Positions 1-5,439 of a stretch of 5,648 nt of DNA are shown here, piece after piece. Under the pieces are notes generated by a model. The model was not told where the DNA came from and did no database searches. It saw only the letters and a list, made by a program, of their open reading frames with translations. A program made the position numbers and the translations under genes. Position 1 is the stretch's first letter, and every line of letters begins with the position of its first letter. The stretch is from Lachnospiraceae bacterium UBA3282 (GTDB lineage: Bacteria > Bacillota > Clostridia > Lachnospirales > Lachnospiraceae), in NCBI GenBank assembly GCA_002361735.1, contig DETS01000015.1, forward strand, positions 2,466 through 8,113. The letters are read 5' to 3'.

Positions 1-2
1 TT

Positions 3-638
3 ATGCAGTTACATTACCCGTACAACTTTCGTGTGGATAAAATTTATGTGATGGTTGACGGTGTATATTATAAATTAACTTTGCCGCAAAGAGAATTTGA
101 GTACAAAGAAAAGCATATTGAAAAAACGGTTCAAGAGAATTTGCTGGATTTTCTGAAAAATTGTTATGTAACTATTCCGTATAGGAACAGTAAAACGGAG
201 ATAAGAAATATTCCTTATATCGTTATGAAAACATCGAGAGGCATTGAGGATATCTTTCTAATGTTCTATCGGTTTATAGAATGTTATTACAAGAAACAGC
301 AAATCAGAAATATAAGAACGACATTTATAACATACAGCATAAAGGTACATTATGCCCCGAAGTGTAGTTTGCCGGATGAGCAGATTGAGAATTATGCGCA
401 GGAGATAATTTGTCTGCGTAATCATTATGTACATTCGGGATATTATATTAAAAATTCATGTTTGAAAGTTTCTTTTGATAGAATAAACAGAAAGAAGAAT
501 CCAAGAGATTACACGGTTAATAATATCGATATTCACTGGATTTATGAAAGGGCAAATATGCTCTATAAGATTGTTGTAGATATAATTTTTCATAGTATGT
601 TGGGATATTCGGATTATAAATTCAGCAGGCATTTTTAA
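3..638 (+). CDS. HEPN-domain protein, ApeA-like, 5' partial
   Basis: The frame is open through the left edge and no ribosome binding site is visible before the ATG at 3, so this is probably the C-terminal 211 residues of a longer protein. Residues 139-144 (RNHYVH, in the context CLRNHYVHSGYYI) give the Arg-x4-His motif of HEPN domains, within a helical region (about 78-200). The motif followed by S-G-Y resembles the ApeA-like HEPN group. Established: HEPN domains with intact R-x4-6-H are often RNases, and ApeA is an abortive-infection anti-phage protein with a separate N-terminal domain followed by HEPN. Residues 1-75 look beta-rich and could be the end of such an N-terminal domain. The gene is clearly more AT-rich than the transporter behind it and uses many AT-ending codons, which fits a horizontally acquired defence gene. 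No toxin or antitoxin partner is visible downstream. The HEPN call is fair; a defence role is inference. Confidence 0.55.
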   Translation: MQLHYPYNFRVDKIYVMVDGVYYKLTLPQREFEYKEKHIEKTVQENLLDFLKNCYVTIPYRNSKTEIRNIPYIVMKTSRGIEDIFLMFYRFIECYYKKQQIRNIRTTFITYSIKVHYAPKCSLPDEQIENYAQEIICLRNHYVHSGYYIKNSCLKVSFDRINRKKNPRDYTVNNIDIHWIYERANMLYKIVVDIIFHSMLGYSDYKFSRHF

Positions 639-698
639 GAGAAAAAAAGCAACATGATTAAAATATTATATAGAAGTGGGATGCAGGCAAAAGGGTGC

Positions 699-705
699 AG
701 GGAGG
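699..705 (+). promoter_or_regulatory. ribosome binding site deciding the permease start
   Basis: The sequence AGGGAGG lies 7 bases before the ATG at 713. A GTG six codons upstream (695) is in frame but overlaps this site and has no site of its own, so 713 is the better start. Confidence 0.75.
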
Positions 706-712
706 AAACATT

Positions 713-1840
713 ATGGATAAAAAAGCAAAACAGGCGTTGCTGATCGTGATTGTGGGAGTGGGGCTATTCGCGGCTCTGATGAATTTTCATGCAGTGCTTC
801 TTTTTCTGGGGAAATGCATGGGAATCATCCTGCCGATCATCGTCGGCGGCATATTGGCTCTGTTTATCAATGTCCCCATGATGGGAATCGAAAAACGGCT
901 GCGAAAATTGCTGCAAAAAAGGAAAAAGCAGCCCTCCGAAAAGTTTTATCGGGGCGCTTCGTTTCTGCTTACTTTTGCCGGTATCGCATTGGTGCTTACA
1001 CTTGTGTTTACCCTGCTGATACCGGAACTTGTAAGTTCTGCGAAAGGTCTTTATCGGATGATAGAAACGCGCCTGCCGCAGTGGATTGCTTATTTGGAAA
1101 GGCTTGATCCGGATGCGGTATGGCTGGAGGAAATGTTTGCAGATATCAATCCGGAAAAAATCATGCAGAGTGTCGGTTTGGGGGCGAATCTGTTTTTGGA
1201 GGGGGTTGTAAATACGGTGTCTTCCGCCGCGAGCGTGGTGATAACGGCGGCGTTCGGACTGATCATCAGCATATATCTCGTGCTTGGAAAAGAACAGGTA
1301 TGCGGACATGTCAGAAAAGTAGTGTGTGCCTATCTGAAGCCTGCCTGGGCGGAATATCTCATTCACATCAGCCGGACGTTCAGCAGATGTTTTGCCAATT
1401 TCCTGTCGGGACAGTGTGCGGAGGCAGTGATTCTCGGGGTATTGATGTTTCTGGCGTTTACGATTTTCAGGCTGCCCTACGGAAGTCTGGTCGGCGTGCT
1501 GACGGCGGTCTGCGCGATCATTCCGTATGTGGGGGCTTTCATTTCCGGCGCGGTCAGCGTGATTCTCGCTCTGTTGATCAGTCCCACATTGGCGGTGCGG
1601 TGTCTGATCGTCTATCTGGTGGTGCAGTTTGTGGAGAATCAATTTATCTATCCGAGAGTGGTGGGCGGCTCTGTCGGGCTTCCGCCTCTGTATACGCTCA
1701 TTGCGGCGATGATCGGCGGCAAACTGTTTGGTATCATAGGAATTATCTTCTTTATTCCAATCATGGCGGTGGTGATCGAGCTGGTGAAGGAGGATGCAGG
1801 GAAACGCCTTAGGGAGAAAGGAAAAAATATCAGTAAATGA
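713..1840 (+). CDS. AI-2E family transporter (PF01594-type permease)
   Basis: A 375-residue membrane protein of normal length for the AI-2E transporter family. Hydrophobic segments lie near residues 8-30, 34-55, 80-104, 165-192, 235-255, 258-288, 295-308 and 326-358. A soluble stretch at about 105-160 sits between membrane segments, as is usual in the family. The family signature is in the C-terminal third: an IIPYVGAF segment (269-276), then VENQFIYPRVVGGSVGLPP (307-325), then G-G-K-L-F-G-I-I-G and a final hydrophobic block ending in P. Family members export diverse substrates; TqsA exports autoinducer-2 and some Firmicutes members act as Na+/H+ antiporters, so the substrate here is unknown. 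The gene stands alone on its strand and is convergent with the LysR gene. No damage was seen. Family call strong, function open. Confidence 0.92.
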   Translation: MDKKAKQALLIVIVGVGLFAALMNFHAVLLFLGKCMGIILPIIVGGILALFINVPMMGIEKRLRKLLQKRKKQPSEKFYRGASFLLTFAGIALVLTLVFTLLIPELVSSAKGLYRMIETRLPQWIAYLERLDPDAVWLEEMFADINPEKIMQSVGLGANLFLEGVVNTVSSAASVVITAAFGLIISIYLVLGKEQVCGHVRKVVCAYLKPAWAEYLIHISRTFSRCFANFLSGQCAEAVILGVLMFLAFTIFRLPYGSLVGVLTAVCAIIPYVGAFISGAVSVILALLISPTLAVRCLIVYLVVQFVENQFIYPRVVGGSVGLPPLYTLIAAMIGGKLFGIIGIIFFIPIMAVVIELVKEDAGKRLREKGKNISK

Positions 1841-1871
1841 GAGAAACGATAAAGGAGCAGCCGGCGGCGGC

Positions 1872-2750
1872 TTACTCTAAAAATTCCGCTTTCATTTTTT
1901 CCAGCAGCCGTTCCGCAATGGGCGTAAAAATCTGATATTTTTTCCAGATCAAATACATTTTCGTTTCCAGTTTTGGCGTGAGGGGACGGAACACAAGCCC
2001 GCTTTCCACGCCTGTATCAATGAGGTGCGCAAAGGTCAAAAGATAGCCGAGACCTTCTTTTACGAAAAGGGAGCCGTTGTAGGACAGGCGAAAAGACCCT
2101 TCCAGATGCAAGCTGTCCATGCGGTTACCGCACCATCTGGCAATATCGTTGTTCCATCCCTGTTCGGAACAAAACAGGGGAAGCCCGATCAGGTCATCCA
2201 CACGGATGGCTTCTTTTTTTGCCAGCGCACAGTCCTTTGGCATGACAAGTCCCCATAAATCAGCCTGTGGAAAGGTCAGGTAATGGTATTTTGCCGTATT
2301 GGGTTCCTGCGCCAGTACGGCGAAGTCGATGATGCCTTTGTCCAGCTTTTCCGTAACCTGCTCCGTGTCACCGCTGGTGATGTGATAGTGCAGGTCGGGA
2401 TAGTCATCTTTGAAGCTTTTGATTGCTGCCGCAAGGTATCTGATCTGATACGATTCCGCCAGACCAAAATAAATATCGCCGCTCAGAACGTCATCTAAAG
2501 TGAGAAATTCGGTCGTGATTTTATCCGCCATTTTCACCAGATCTTCCGCCCGCTTTCGCAGCAAGATACCTTCTTCTGTGAGCTGTATGCTGAAACTGTG
2601 GCGTGTGAACAGTTTTTTGCCCAGTTCTTCTTCCAGAGCCTTTAACTGTTTGGAAAGCGTAGGCTGAGTGACATGAAGCAGCTGCGCGGCACGGGTCATA
2701 TTTTCCTCCCTTGCTACGGCAAGGAAGTATCTCATGGTTCGCATTTCCAT
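1872..2750 (-). CDS. LysR family transcriptional regulator
   Basis: A complete 292-residue LysR-type regulator, the usual family length. The winged HTH covers about residues 1-60 and includes TRAAQLLHVTQPTLSKQLKALEEELG (19-44) and LFTRHSFSIQLTEEG, the classic LysR pattern. A linker helix follows (62-85), then the two-lobed effector-binding domain from about residue 90 to the end. The start is supported by GAGGG six bases before the ATG. It is divergent from the alpha/beta hydrolase gene with about 180 bases between them, the usual arrangement in which a LysR protein controls its neighbour and itself. A TTGACC-N17-TATAAT promoter precedes it. The inducer is unknown. No truncation was seen, unlike the hydrolase gene it faces. 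Confidence 0.95.
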   Translation of the reverse strand: MEMRTMRYFLAVAREENMTRAAQLLHVTQPTLSKQLKALEEELGKKLFTRHSFSIQLTEEGILLRKRAEDLVKMADKITTEFLTLDDVLSGDIYFGLAESYQIRYLAAAIKSFKDDYPDLHYHITSGDTEQVTEKLDKGIIDFAVLAQEPNTAKYHYLTFPQADLWGLVMPKDCALAKKEAIRVDDLIGLPLFCSEQGWNNDIARWCGNRMDSLHLEGSFRLSYNGSLFVKEGLGYLLTFAHLIDTGVESGLVFRPLTPKLETKMYLIWKKYQIFTPIAERLLEKMKAEFLE

Positions 2751-2780
2751 CGTTTTCCCTCTCTCTGATATTCCAAGAAG

Positions 2781-2796
2781 TTATATCACATTATAA
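2781..2796. promoter_or_regulatory. candidate LysR operator dyad
   Basis: TTATA (2781-2785) and TATAA (2792-2796) form an exact inverted repeat with a 6-base spacer. Its size is close to the T-N11-A dyads bound by LysR proteins. It lies just downstream of the LysR -10 hexamer, where binding could give autorepression. The sequence is AT-rich, so a chance dyad is quite possible. Confidence 0.35.
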
Positions 2797-2825
2797 ATTA
2801 TAACTATTAGCAAAACGAAGGTCAA
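2797..2825 (-). promoter_or_regulatory. promoter of the LysR gene
   Basis: On the minus strand, TTGACC (2825-2820, five of six bases matching the -35 consensus) is followed after 17 bases by a perfect TATAAT (2802-2797). The start codon is about 50 bases downstream. This is the best promoter reading in the intergenic region. Confidence 0.65.
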
Positions 2826-2836
2826 GAGGATATAAT
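2807..2836 (+). promoter_or_regulatory. promoter of the hydrolase unit, overlapping the LysR promoter
   Basis: A perfect TATAAT at 2831-2836 is preceded after 18 bases by TTAGCA (2807-2812, four of six -35 bases). It overlaps the LysR -35 element on the other strand, so the two promoters probably compete or are jointly controlled. The weak -35 would suit activation by the LysR protein. Confidence 0.5.
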
Positions 2837-2863
2837 ACAGACATAGCAGGAAGAGAGGCGGTC

Positions 2864-2926
2864 ATACATACGGATGATTTGATTCAGAATCTGAAGGATG
2901 CAGGCAAGAAAGAGAGGTATCTGTAA
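2864..2926 (+). pseudogene. 20-codon mini reading frame, possible gene remnant
   Basis: A frame reading IHTDDLIQNLKDAGKKERYL ends in TAA one base before the ATG at 2928. It has a good Shine-Dalgarno, GAGAGG (2853-2858), five bases before an ATA codon where an ATG would be expected. From memory, the stretch TDDLIQNLKDAG resembles the N-terminus of a small Lachnospiraceae protein family often found near regulators (DLIxxLxDAGC). It could be a decayed remnant of such a gene, with ATG changed to ATA and the body deleted, or a leader peptide coupled to the next frame. Family resemblance is uncertain. Confidence 0.3.
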
Positions 2927-2927
2927 C

Positions 2928-3686
2928 ATGGCAAATACTATGAATTTGTAATTGACAAGCGAATGGGATAAGACTTTCCCGAAAAGTGAAAAGGTGAATC
3001 ATCGTAAGGTGACATTTCCCAATCGTTACGGCATTATACTGGCGGCAGACCTTTACGAGCCGAAAGGGGCGGAAGGAAAACTGGCTGCGATCGCGGTGTG
3101 CGGACCCTTTGGCGCGGTGAAGGAGCAGGCGGCGGTGGATTTCCTTTCCGTACAGGAAAATGTCGATCCTGAGCGTATCGGCATTATCGGAATCTGTGGC
3201 TGGGGCGGACTGGCACTCAACGCGGCGGCGATAGATACCCGCATCAAAGCGACGGTTGCCTCCACCATGTATGATATGACCCGCGTCAATGCCAACGGCT
3301 ATTTTGATGCCGAGGATTCTGCGGATGCGCCCTTCTTCGTGGCGGATTATCACGATTACTACAAAACGGGCCGCGGGTATCATAAGCGTTCCCTGAACTC
3401 AAATGACGGCTGGAATGTGATCGGGTGCATGTCCTTTATGAACCAGCCGATCCTGCAGTACAGCAATGAGATTCGAAGCGCAGTCCTGATCATGCACGGG
3501 GAGAAGGCACATTCCTGCTATTTCAGCCGCGATGCTTATGATGCTATGGTGAAGGATAACCCTTATACAGAGAATAAAGAATTGTTGATCATTCCCGATG
3601 CGGTGCATACGGATCTGTATGACGGCGGCAAGGATGCGATTCCCTTTGATAAGCTGGAACAGTTCTTTGGGAATTATTTAGGGTGA
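2928..3686 (+). pseudogene. alpha/beta hydrolase, interrupted and internally deleted
   Basis: The best start is the ATG at 2928, ten bases after AGAGAGG, but codon 8 is TAA (2949-2951). An uninterrupted 244-codon frame then begins at a TTG (2952) with no clear ribosome binding site. The protein, numbered from the TTG, belongs to the dienelactone-hydrolase/YcjY-like alpha/beta hydrolases: RKVTFPNRYGI (18-28), GPFGAVKEQ (51-59), VDPERIGIIGICGWGG (71-86), a late HGEKAHS (182-188) and PDAVHTDLYD (215-224), where H219 is the likely catalytic His. From memory, full-length relatives have about 300 residues. Two blocks are missing: after residue 59, where a core strand and an FDPSxTGESGG-like segment should be, and around 119-125. 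The position normally holding the nucleophile is W84. It lies divergent from the LysR gene, its probable regulator. Hydrolase family is clear; loss of function is inferred. Confidence 0.68.
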
Positions 3687-3723
3687 AAATGTTAACGATA
3701 GGATTTTCATACAAATATGACAG

Positions 3724-3774
3724 AACAGGTCTTCTTTGTCCGGTTTTCATGCGGGCAGGGCAGACCTGTTTTTT
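3724..3774 (+). terminator. rho-independent terminator after the hydrolase gene
   Basis: AACAGGTCT (3724-3732) pairs exactly with AGACCTGTT (3762-3770). An inner stem is possible between GTCCG (3738-3742) and CGGGC (3752-3756). A run of six T (3769-3774) follows at the 3' side on the plus strand. The T-run overlaps the stop codon of the convergent TetR gene. The other strand lacks a T-run after the stem, so it works in one direction only. Confidence 0.8.
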
Positions 3775-4396
3775 ATTTGCATCCATTTAATAAGGATATC
3801 CGGCATAAAGAATTGTGTGGACAATTTTTCCTTACAAATCCATTGACACCGGAACATAAAAGCTGATTGGAAATTGCAATGATTTCTTCCAATGGGATTT
3901 TTTTACCATCCGTTACCCATCTGCGGTACATTTCTACACTTGCGCTCTGTATGAACCCTAATAGGATATTTTGTTTGTATGGATCTAATGATTGAAGCCA
4001 GGTGGTTTTTCCCCATGTGGAATCCATTACATTGTCAATCATTTTATTCCGGATATAGTTATAGCTTCCGCTGCAGGTAATCTTTTCATAGACCAGCCCT
4101 TTTTCAACAGAATAAAGGAAAAATTCCCGATTTATCTTATCTAATTCTTCCGGTACCCGATAATCGGCGATGCGTTCAAGATATTCCTGTGTCATGATTC
4201 CCTGCAGCTCTGCAAGGAGGTCATCCAATACATTATAATACCGATAAAAGGTTTTCTTATTGATCCGCGCCCGTTCGCAAAGTTCCTTCACTGTGATCTT
4301 ATCGTAATCCATTTCACAGATCATTTCTTCAAAAGTTTTTTGGATGGCGTCAATTGTCTTTTGTACCCGTAAATCTTCCGAACCATTTAAGAGCAT
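3773..4396 (-). CDS. TetR/AcrR family transcriptional regulator
   Basis: A 207-residue protein of normal TetR length. The N-terminal HTH spans about residues 12-57, with DKITVKELCERARINKKTFYRYY (32-54) as the recognition unit, typical of TetR proteins. The rest is an all-helical ligand-binding and dimerisation domain with no close family assignable by eye. The start is set by GGAGG seven bases before the ATG at 4396-4394; a longer frame runs to 4447 but its upstream ATG has no comparable site. It is divergent from the aldo/keto reductase remnant with about 190 bases between, suggesting it controlled that gene and itself. It converges with the hydrolase gene and ends in that gene's terminator. 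No sign of damage. Ligand unknown. Confidence 0.92.
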   Translation of the reverse strand: MLLNGSEDLRVQKTIDAIQKTFEEMICEMDYDKITVKELCERARINKKTFYRYYNVLDDLLAELQGIMTQEYLERIADYRVPEELDKINREFFLYSVEKGLVYEKITCSGSYNYIRNKMIDNVMDSTWGKTTWLQSLDPYKQNILLGFIQSASVEMYRRWVTDGKKIPLEEIIAISNQLLCSGVNGFVRKNCPHNSLCRISLLNGCK

Positions 4397-4417
4397 TTTG
4401 CTTCCTCCAATTCCCGT

Positions 4418-4538
4418 TATGCAACCTTTTTCCGGAAAGAGTGGCATAAGTCACCTTTTCAAAAATATCGCCCATTGTTTTTGTTTCTATTAAAAGATAT
4501 AATGCAATAACAAAAAATAAGAAACCCGAGTTGCATAA
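4418..4538. repeat. 9-bp inverted repeat flanking the TetR/reductase promoter region
   Basis: TTATGCAAC (4418-4426) and its exact reverse complement GTTGCATAA (4530-4538) lie 103 bases apart. One is in the TetR leader, the other downstream of the predicted reductase -10. A partly similar ATAATGCAATAA lies between them at the -10 region. The placement suggests TetR operator half-sites or a looping pair, but this is unproved. Confidence 0.35.
4475..4503 (+). promoter_or_regulatory. promoter of the aldo/keto reductase remnant
   Basis: A perfect TATAAT (4498-4503) is preceded after 17 bases by TTGTTT (4475-4480), a weak -35. The start codon is about 80 bases downstream. No comparably good promoter was found for the TetR gene on the other strand. 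Confidence 0.45.
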
Positions 4539-4583
4539 AAACAATAGCATCAGATTTGTGAAATGTCAAGGAGGATGAAGCAA

Positions 4584-4949
4584 ATGGAAAAAGTAATTTT
4601 AAACAACAAACTGGAATGCCCGGTGGTCGGCATCGGAACTTTTATGCTCTCCCCTGCGGAGGCGGAGAACAGCGTGAGGGAAGCGCTCAAGATGGGATAC
4701 TCCCTTGTTGACACGGCAAATGCCTATGTGAATGAGGAAGGAGTAGGCAGGGGAATCCAGAGAGCGATTGATGAAGGCTTTGTCACCAGGAAAGAAATTA
4801 TGATTCTGCATCATTCTGAGCCGGGAAGTGATGTGGGGGCATATCAGGCAATGGAGAGGAATGTCCGGGATGGGAAATATGGAGCAGAATACGGCTTCGA
4901 CAGCGAAAGAAAATCATATATAGTTATTTTGCACAAAATCACAAGTTAG
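4584..4949 (+). pseudogene. aldo/keto reductase, internally deleted and truncated
   Basis: The start is the ATG at 4584, nine bases after AAGGAGG; the in-frame ATGs at 4563 and 4575 precede or abut that site. The first 74 residues are a clean aldo/keto reductase N-terminus: MEKVILNN..LECPVVGIGTF, then LVDTANAYVNEEGVG, with the catalytic Asp (43) and Tyr (48). At residue 74 (EIMI) the sequence jumps straight to LHHSEPGSDVGAYQAME, normally about 35 residues further on. The missing block carries the S-T-K segment with the catalytic Lys. After RDGK (95-98) the family sequence stops and an unrelated AT-rich tail (99-121) follows, whose TAG lies inside the first feo operator. Complete family members have about 270-320 residues; this has 121. 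No TIM barrel could form, so it is almost certainly non-functional as a reductase. It faces the intact TetR gene. Confidence 0.78.
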
Positions 4950-4960
4950 TATAGCCTAAC
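4945..4960. promoter_or_regulatory. feo operator 1, DtxR/IdeR-like palindrome
   Basis: GTTAG-N6-CTAAC is an exact 5-base inverted repeat. It matches the two sites further downstream and contains the stop codon of the reductase remnant. It lies about 45 bases upstream of the feoA -35 element. Confidence 0.55.
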
Positions 4961-5005
4961 GCTTTGGCTAGTGTGATGAAACTTAAGGAATCAGGGAAAA
5001 TCATG

Positions 5006-5034
5006 TTGACAAGGCTTGAGCGCAGTCATATTAT
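5006..5034 (+). promoter_or_regulatory. promoter of the feo operon
   Basis: A perfect TTGACA (5006-5011) is followed after 17 bases by TATTAT (5029-5034). An overlapping TATAAT at 5032-5037 gives a less favourable 20-base spacing. Transcription should start near 5041, right at operator 2. A second weak candidate is TTGACG (5065-5070) with its -10 region falling on operator 3. Confidence 0.7.
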
Positions 5035-5040
5035 AATATA

Positions 5041-5060
5041 TGGTTAGTGTTGGCTAACCA
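5041..5060. promoter_or_regulatory. feo operator 2, strongest DtxR/IdeR-like palindrome
   Basis: TGGTTAG-N6-CTAACCA is an exact 7-base inverted repeat at the expected transcription start. The TTAG-N6-CTAA core has the half-site spacing found within the DtxR/IdeR box TTAGGTTAGCCTAACCTAA (bases 1-4 with 11-14). A repressor bound here would block the feo promoter. Confidence 0.7.
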
Positions 5061-5076
5061 ATGTTTGACGCATTGA

Positions 5077-5092
5077 GTTAGTGAAAACTAAT
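5077..5092. promoter_or_regulatory. feo operator 3, DtxR/IdeR-like palindrome
   Basis: GTTAG-N6-CTAAT keeps the exact TTAG-N6-CTAA core, with one outer mismatch. Its centre is 34 bases from that of operator 2, and it lies in the feoA leader. Confidence 0.55.
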
Positions 5093-5141
5093 ACATATTG
5101 CAAAAGAAAACAAAAAGCGTTTCGGAATGGAGGAATGCAGG

Positions 5142-5351
5142 ATGCCGCTTACATTAGCAGGAGTCGGTGAGGAAAACATCATCAGGAAAATCGGAGGAAA
5201 GCAGGAGGTTAAGGCACATTTGGAAAACCTCGGTTTTGTCGTGGGAGGAGCAGTCACGGTGGTCAGCGCGATCGGGGGCAATGTCATTGTGAACGTGAAA
5301 GACTCCCGTATCGCGGTCAGCAAAGAGATGGCGCAGAAGATTATGGTGTGA
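5142..5351 (+). CDS. feoA: FeoA family protein, first copy
   Basis: A 69-residue small soluble protein with the FeoA SH3-like fold pattern. It begins MPLTLAGVGEENIIRKIGG, then HLENLGFVVGGAVTVVS (26-42), where the L-x-x-x-G-x-x-x-G turn is typical of FeoA, then GGNVIVNVKDSRIAVSKEMAQKI. FeoA proteins assist the ferrous-iron permease FeoB at the cytoplasmic side. The start at 5142 has GGAGG eight bases upstream; an in-frame ATG at 5127 overlaps that site. This copy is the divergent type that in Clostridia commonly precedes a more canonical FeoA and FeoB. It is first in the operon behind three iron-type operators, so it is probably induced when iron is scarce. Complete and undamaged. Confidence 0.9.
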   Translation: MPLTLAGVGEENIIRKIGGKQEVKAHLENLGFVVGGAVTVVSAIGGNVIVNVKDSRIAVSKEMAQKIMV

Positions 5352-5374
5352 GCAGAGCAGGAAGAAACCGTTTG

Positions 5375-5394
5375 CGGTAAAGAATACGGTAAAG
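5375..5394 (+). repeat. short direct repeat between the two feoA genes
   Basis: CGGTAAAG occurs twice (5375-5382 and 5387-5394) with a 12-base period in the 88-base spacer. A 4-base hairpin (ACCG-TTTG-CGGT, 5367-5378) overlaps the first copy. There is no T-run, so it is not a terminator. Significance is doubtful. Confidence 0.3.
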
Positions 5395-5439
5395 GTATCT
5401 GAAATGTTTCTAATATTATGGAATGAGGAGGAAAATGGA

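Noticed and set aside
639..712. Promoter for the permease (TATTAT at 664-669)
   Set aside because: No acceptable -35 lies at the right distance, and AT-rich sequence makes a chance -10 likely.
764..1642. A 292-codon open frame on the minus strand inside the permease gene
   Set aside because: It lies antisense to a clear AI-2E permease; the translation is rich in His, Arg and Gln with no domain pattern and no ribosome binding site was noted.
1120..1812. A 230-codon plus-strand frame overlapping the permease
   Set aside because: It is the out-of-frame shadow of the permease, rich in Gly, Arg, Ser and Cys, without family features.
1855..1877. Possible stem-loop (AGCCG-GCGG-CGGCT) between the convergent permease and LysR genes
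   Set aside because: The stem is only five pairs with no T-run on either strand, so a terminator cannot be supported.
2862..3383. A 173-codon minus-strand frame over the hydrolase 5' half
   Set aside because: The hydrolase frame on the other strand has clear family motifs; this one has none.
4926..4939. ATTTTG-CA-CAAAAT inverted repeat before operator 1
   Set aside because: Short and AT-rich, with no T-run and no relation to the TTAG-N6-CTAA sites; likely chance.
5041..5141. Riboswitch in the feo leader
   Set aside because: The leader is only about 100 bases and its visible structure is the operator palindromes; no recognisable aptamer or terminator was found.
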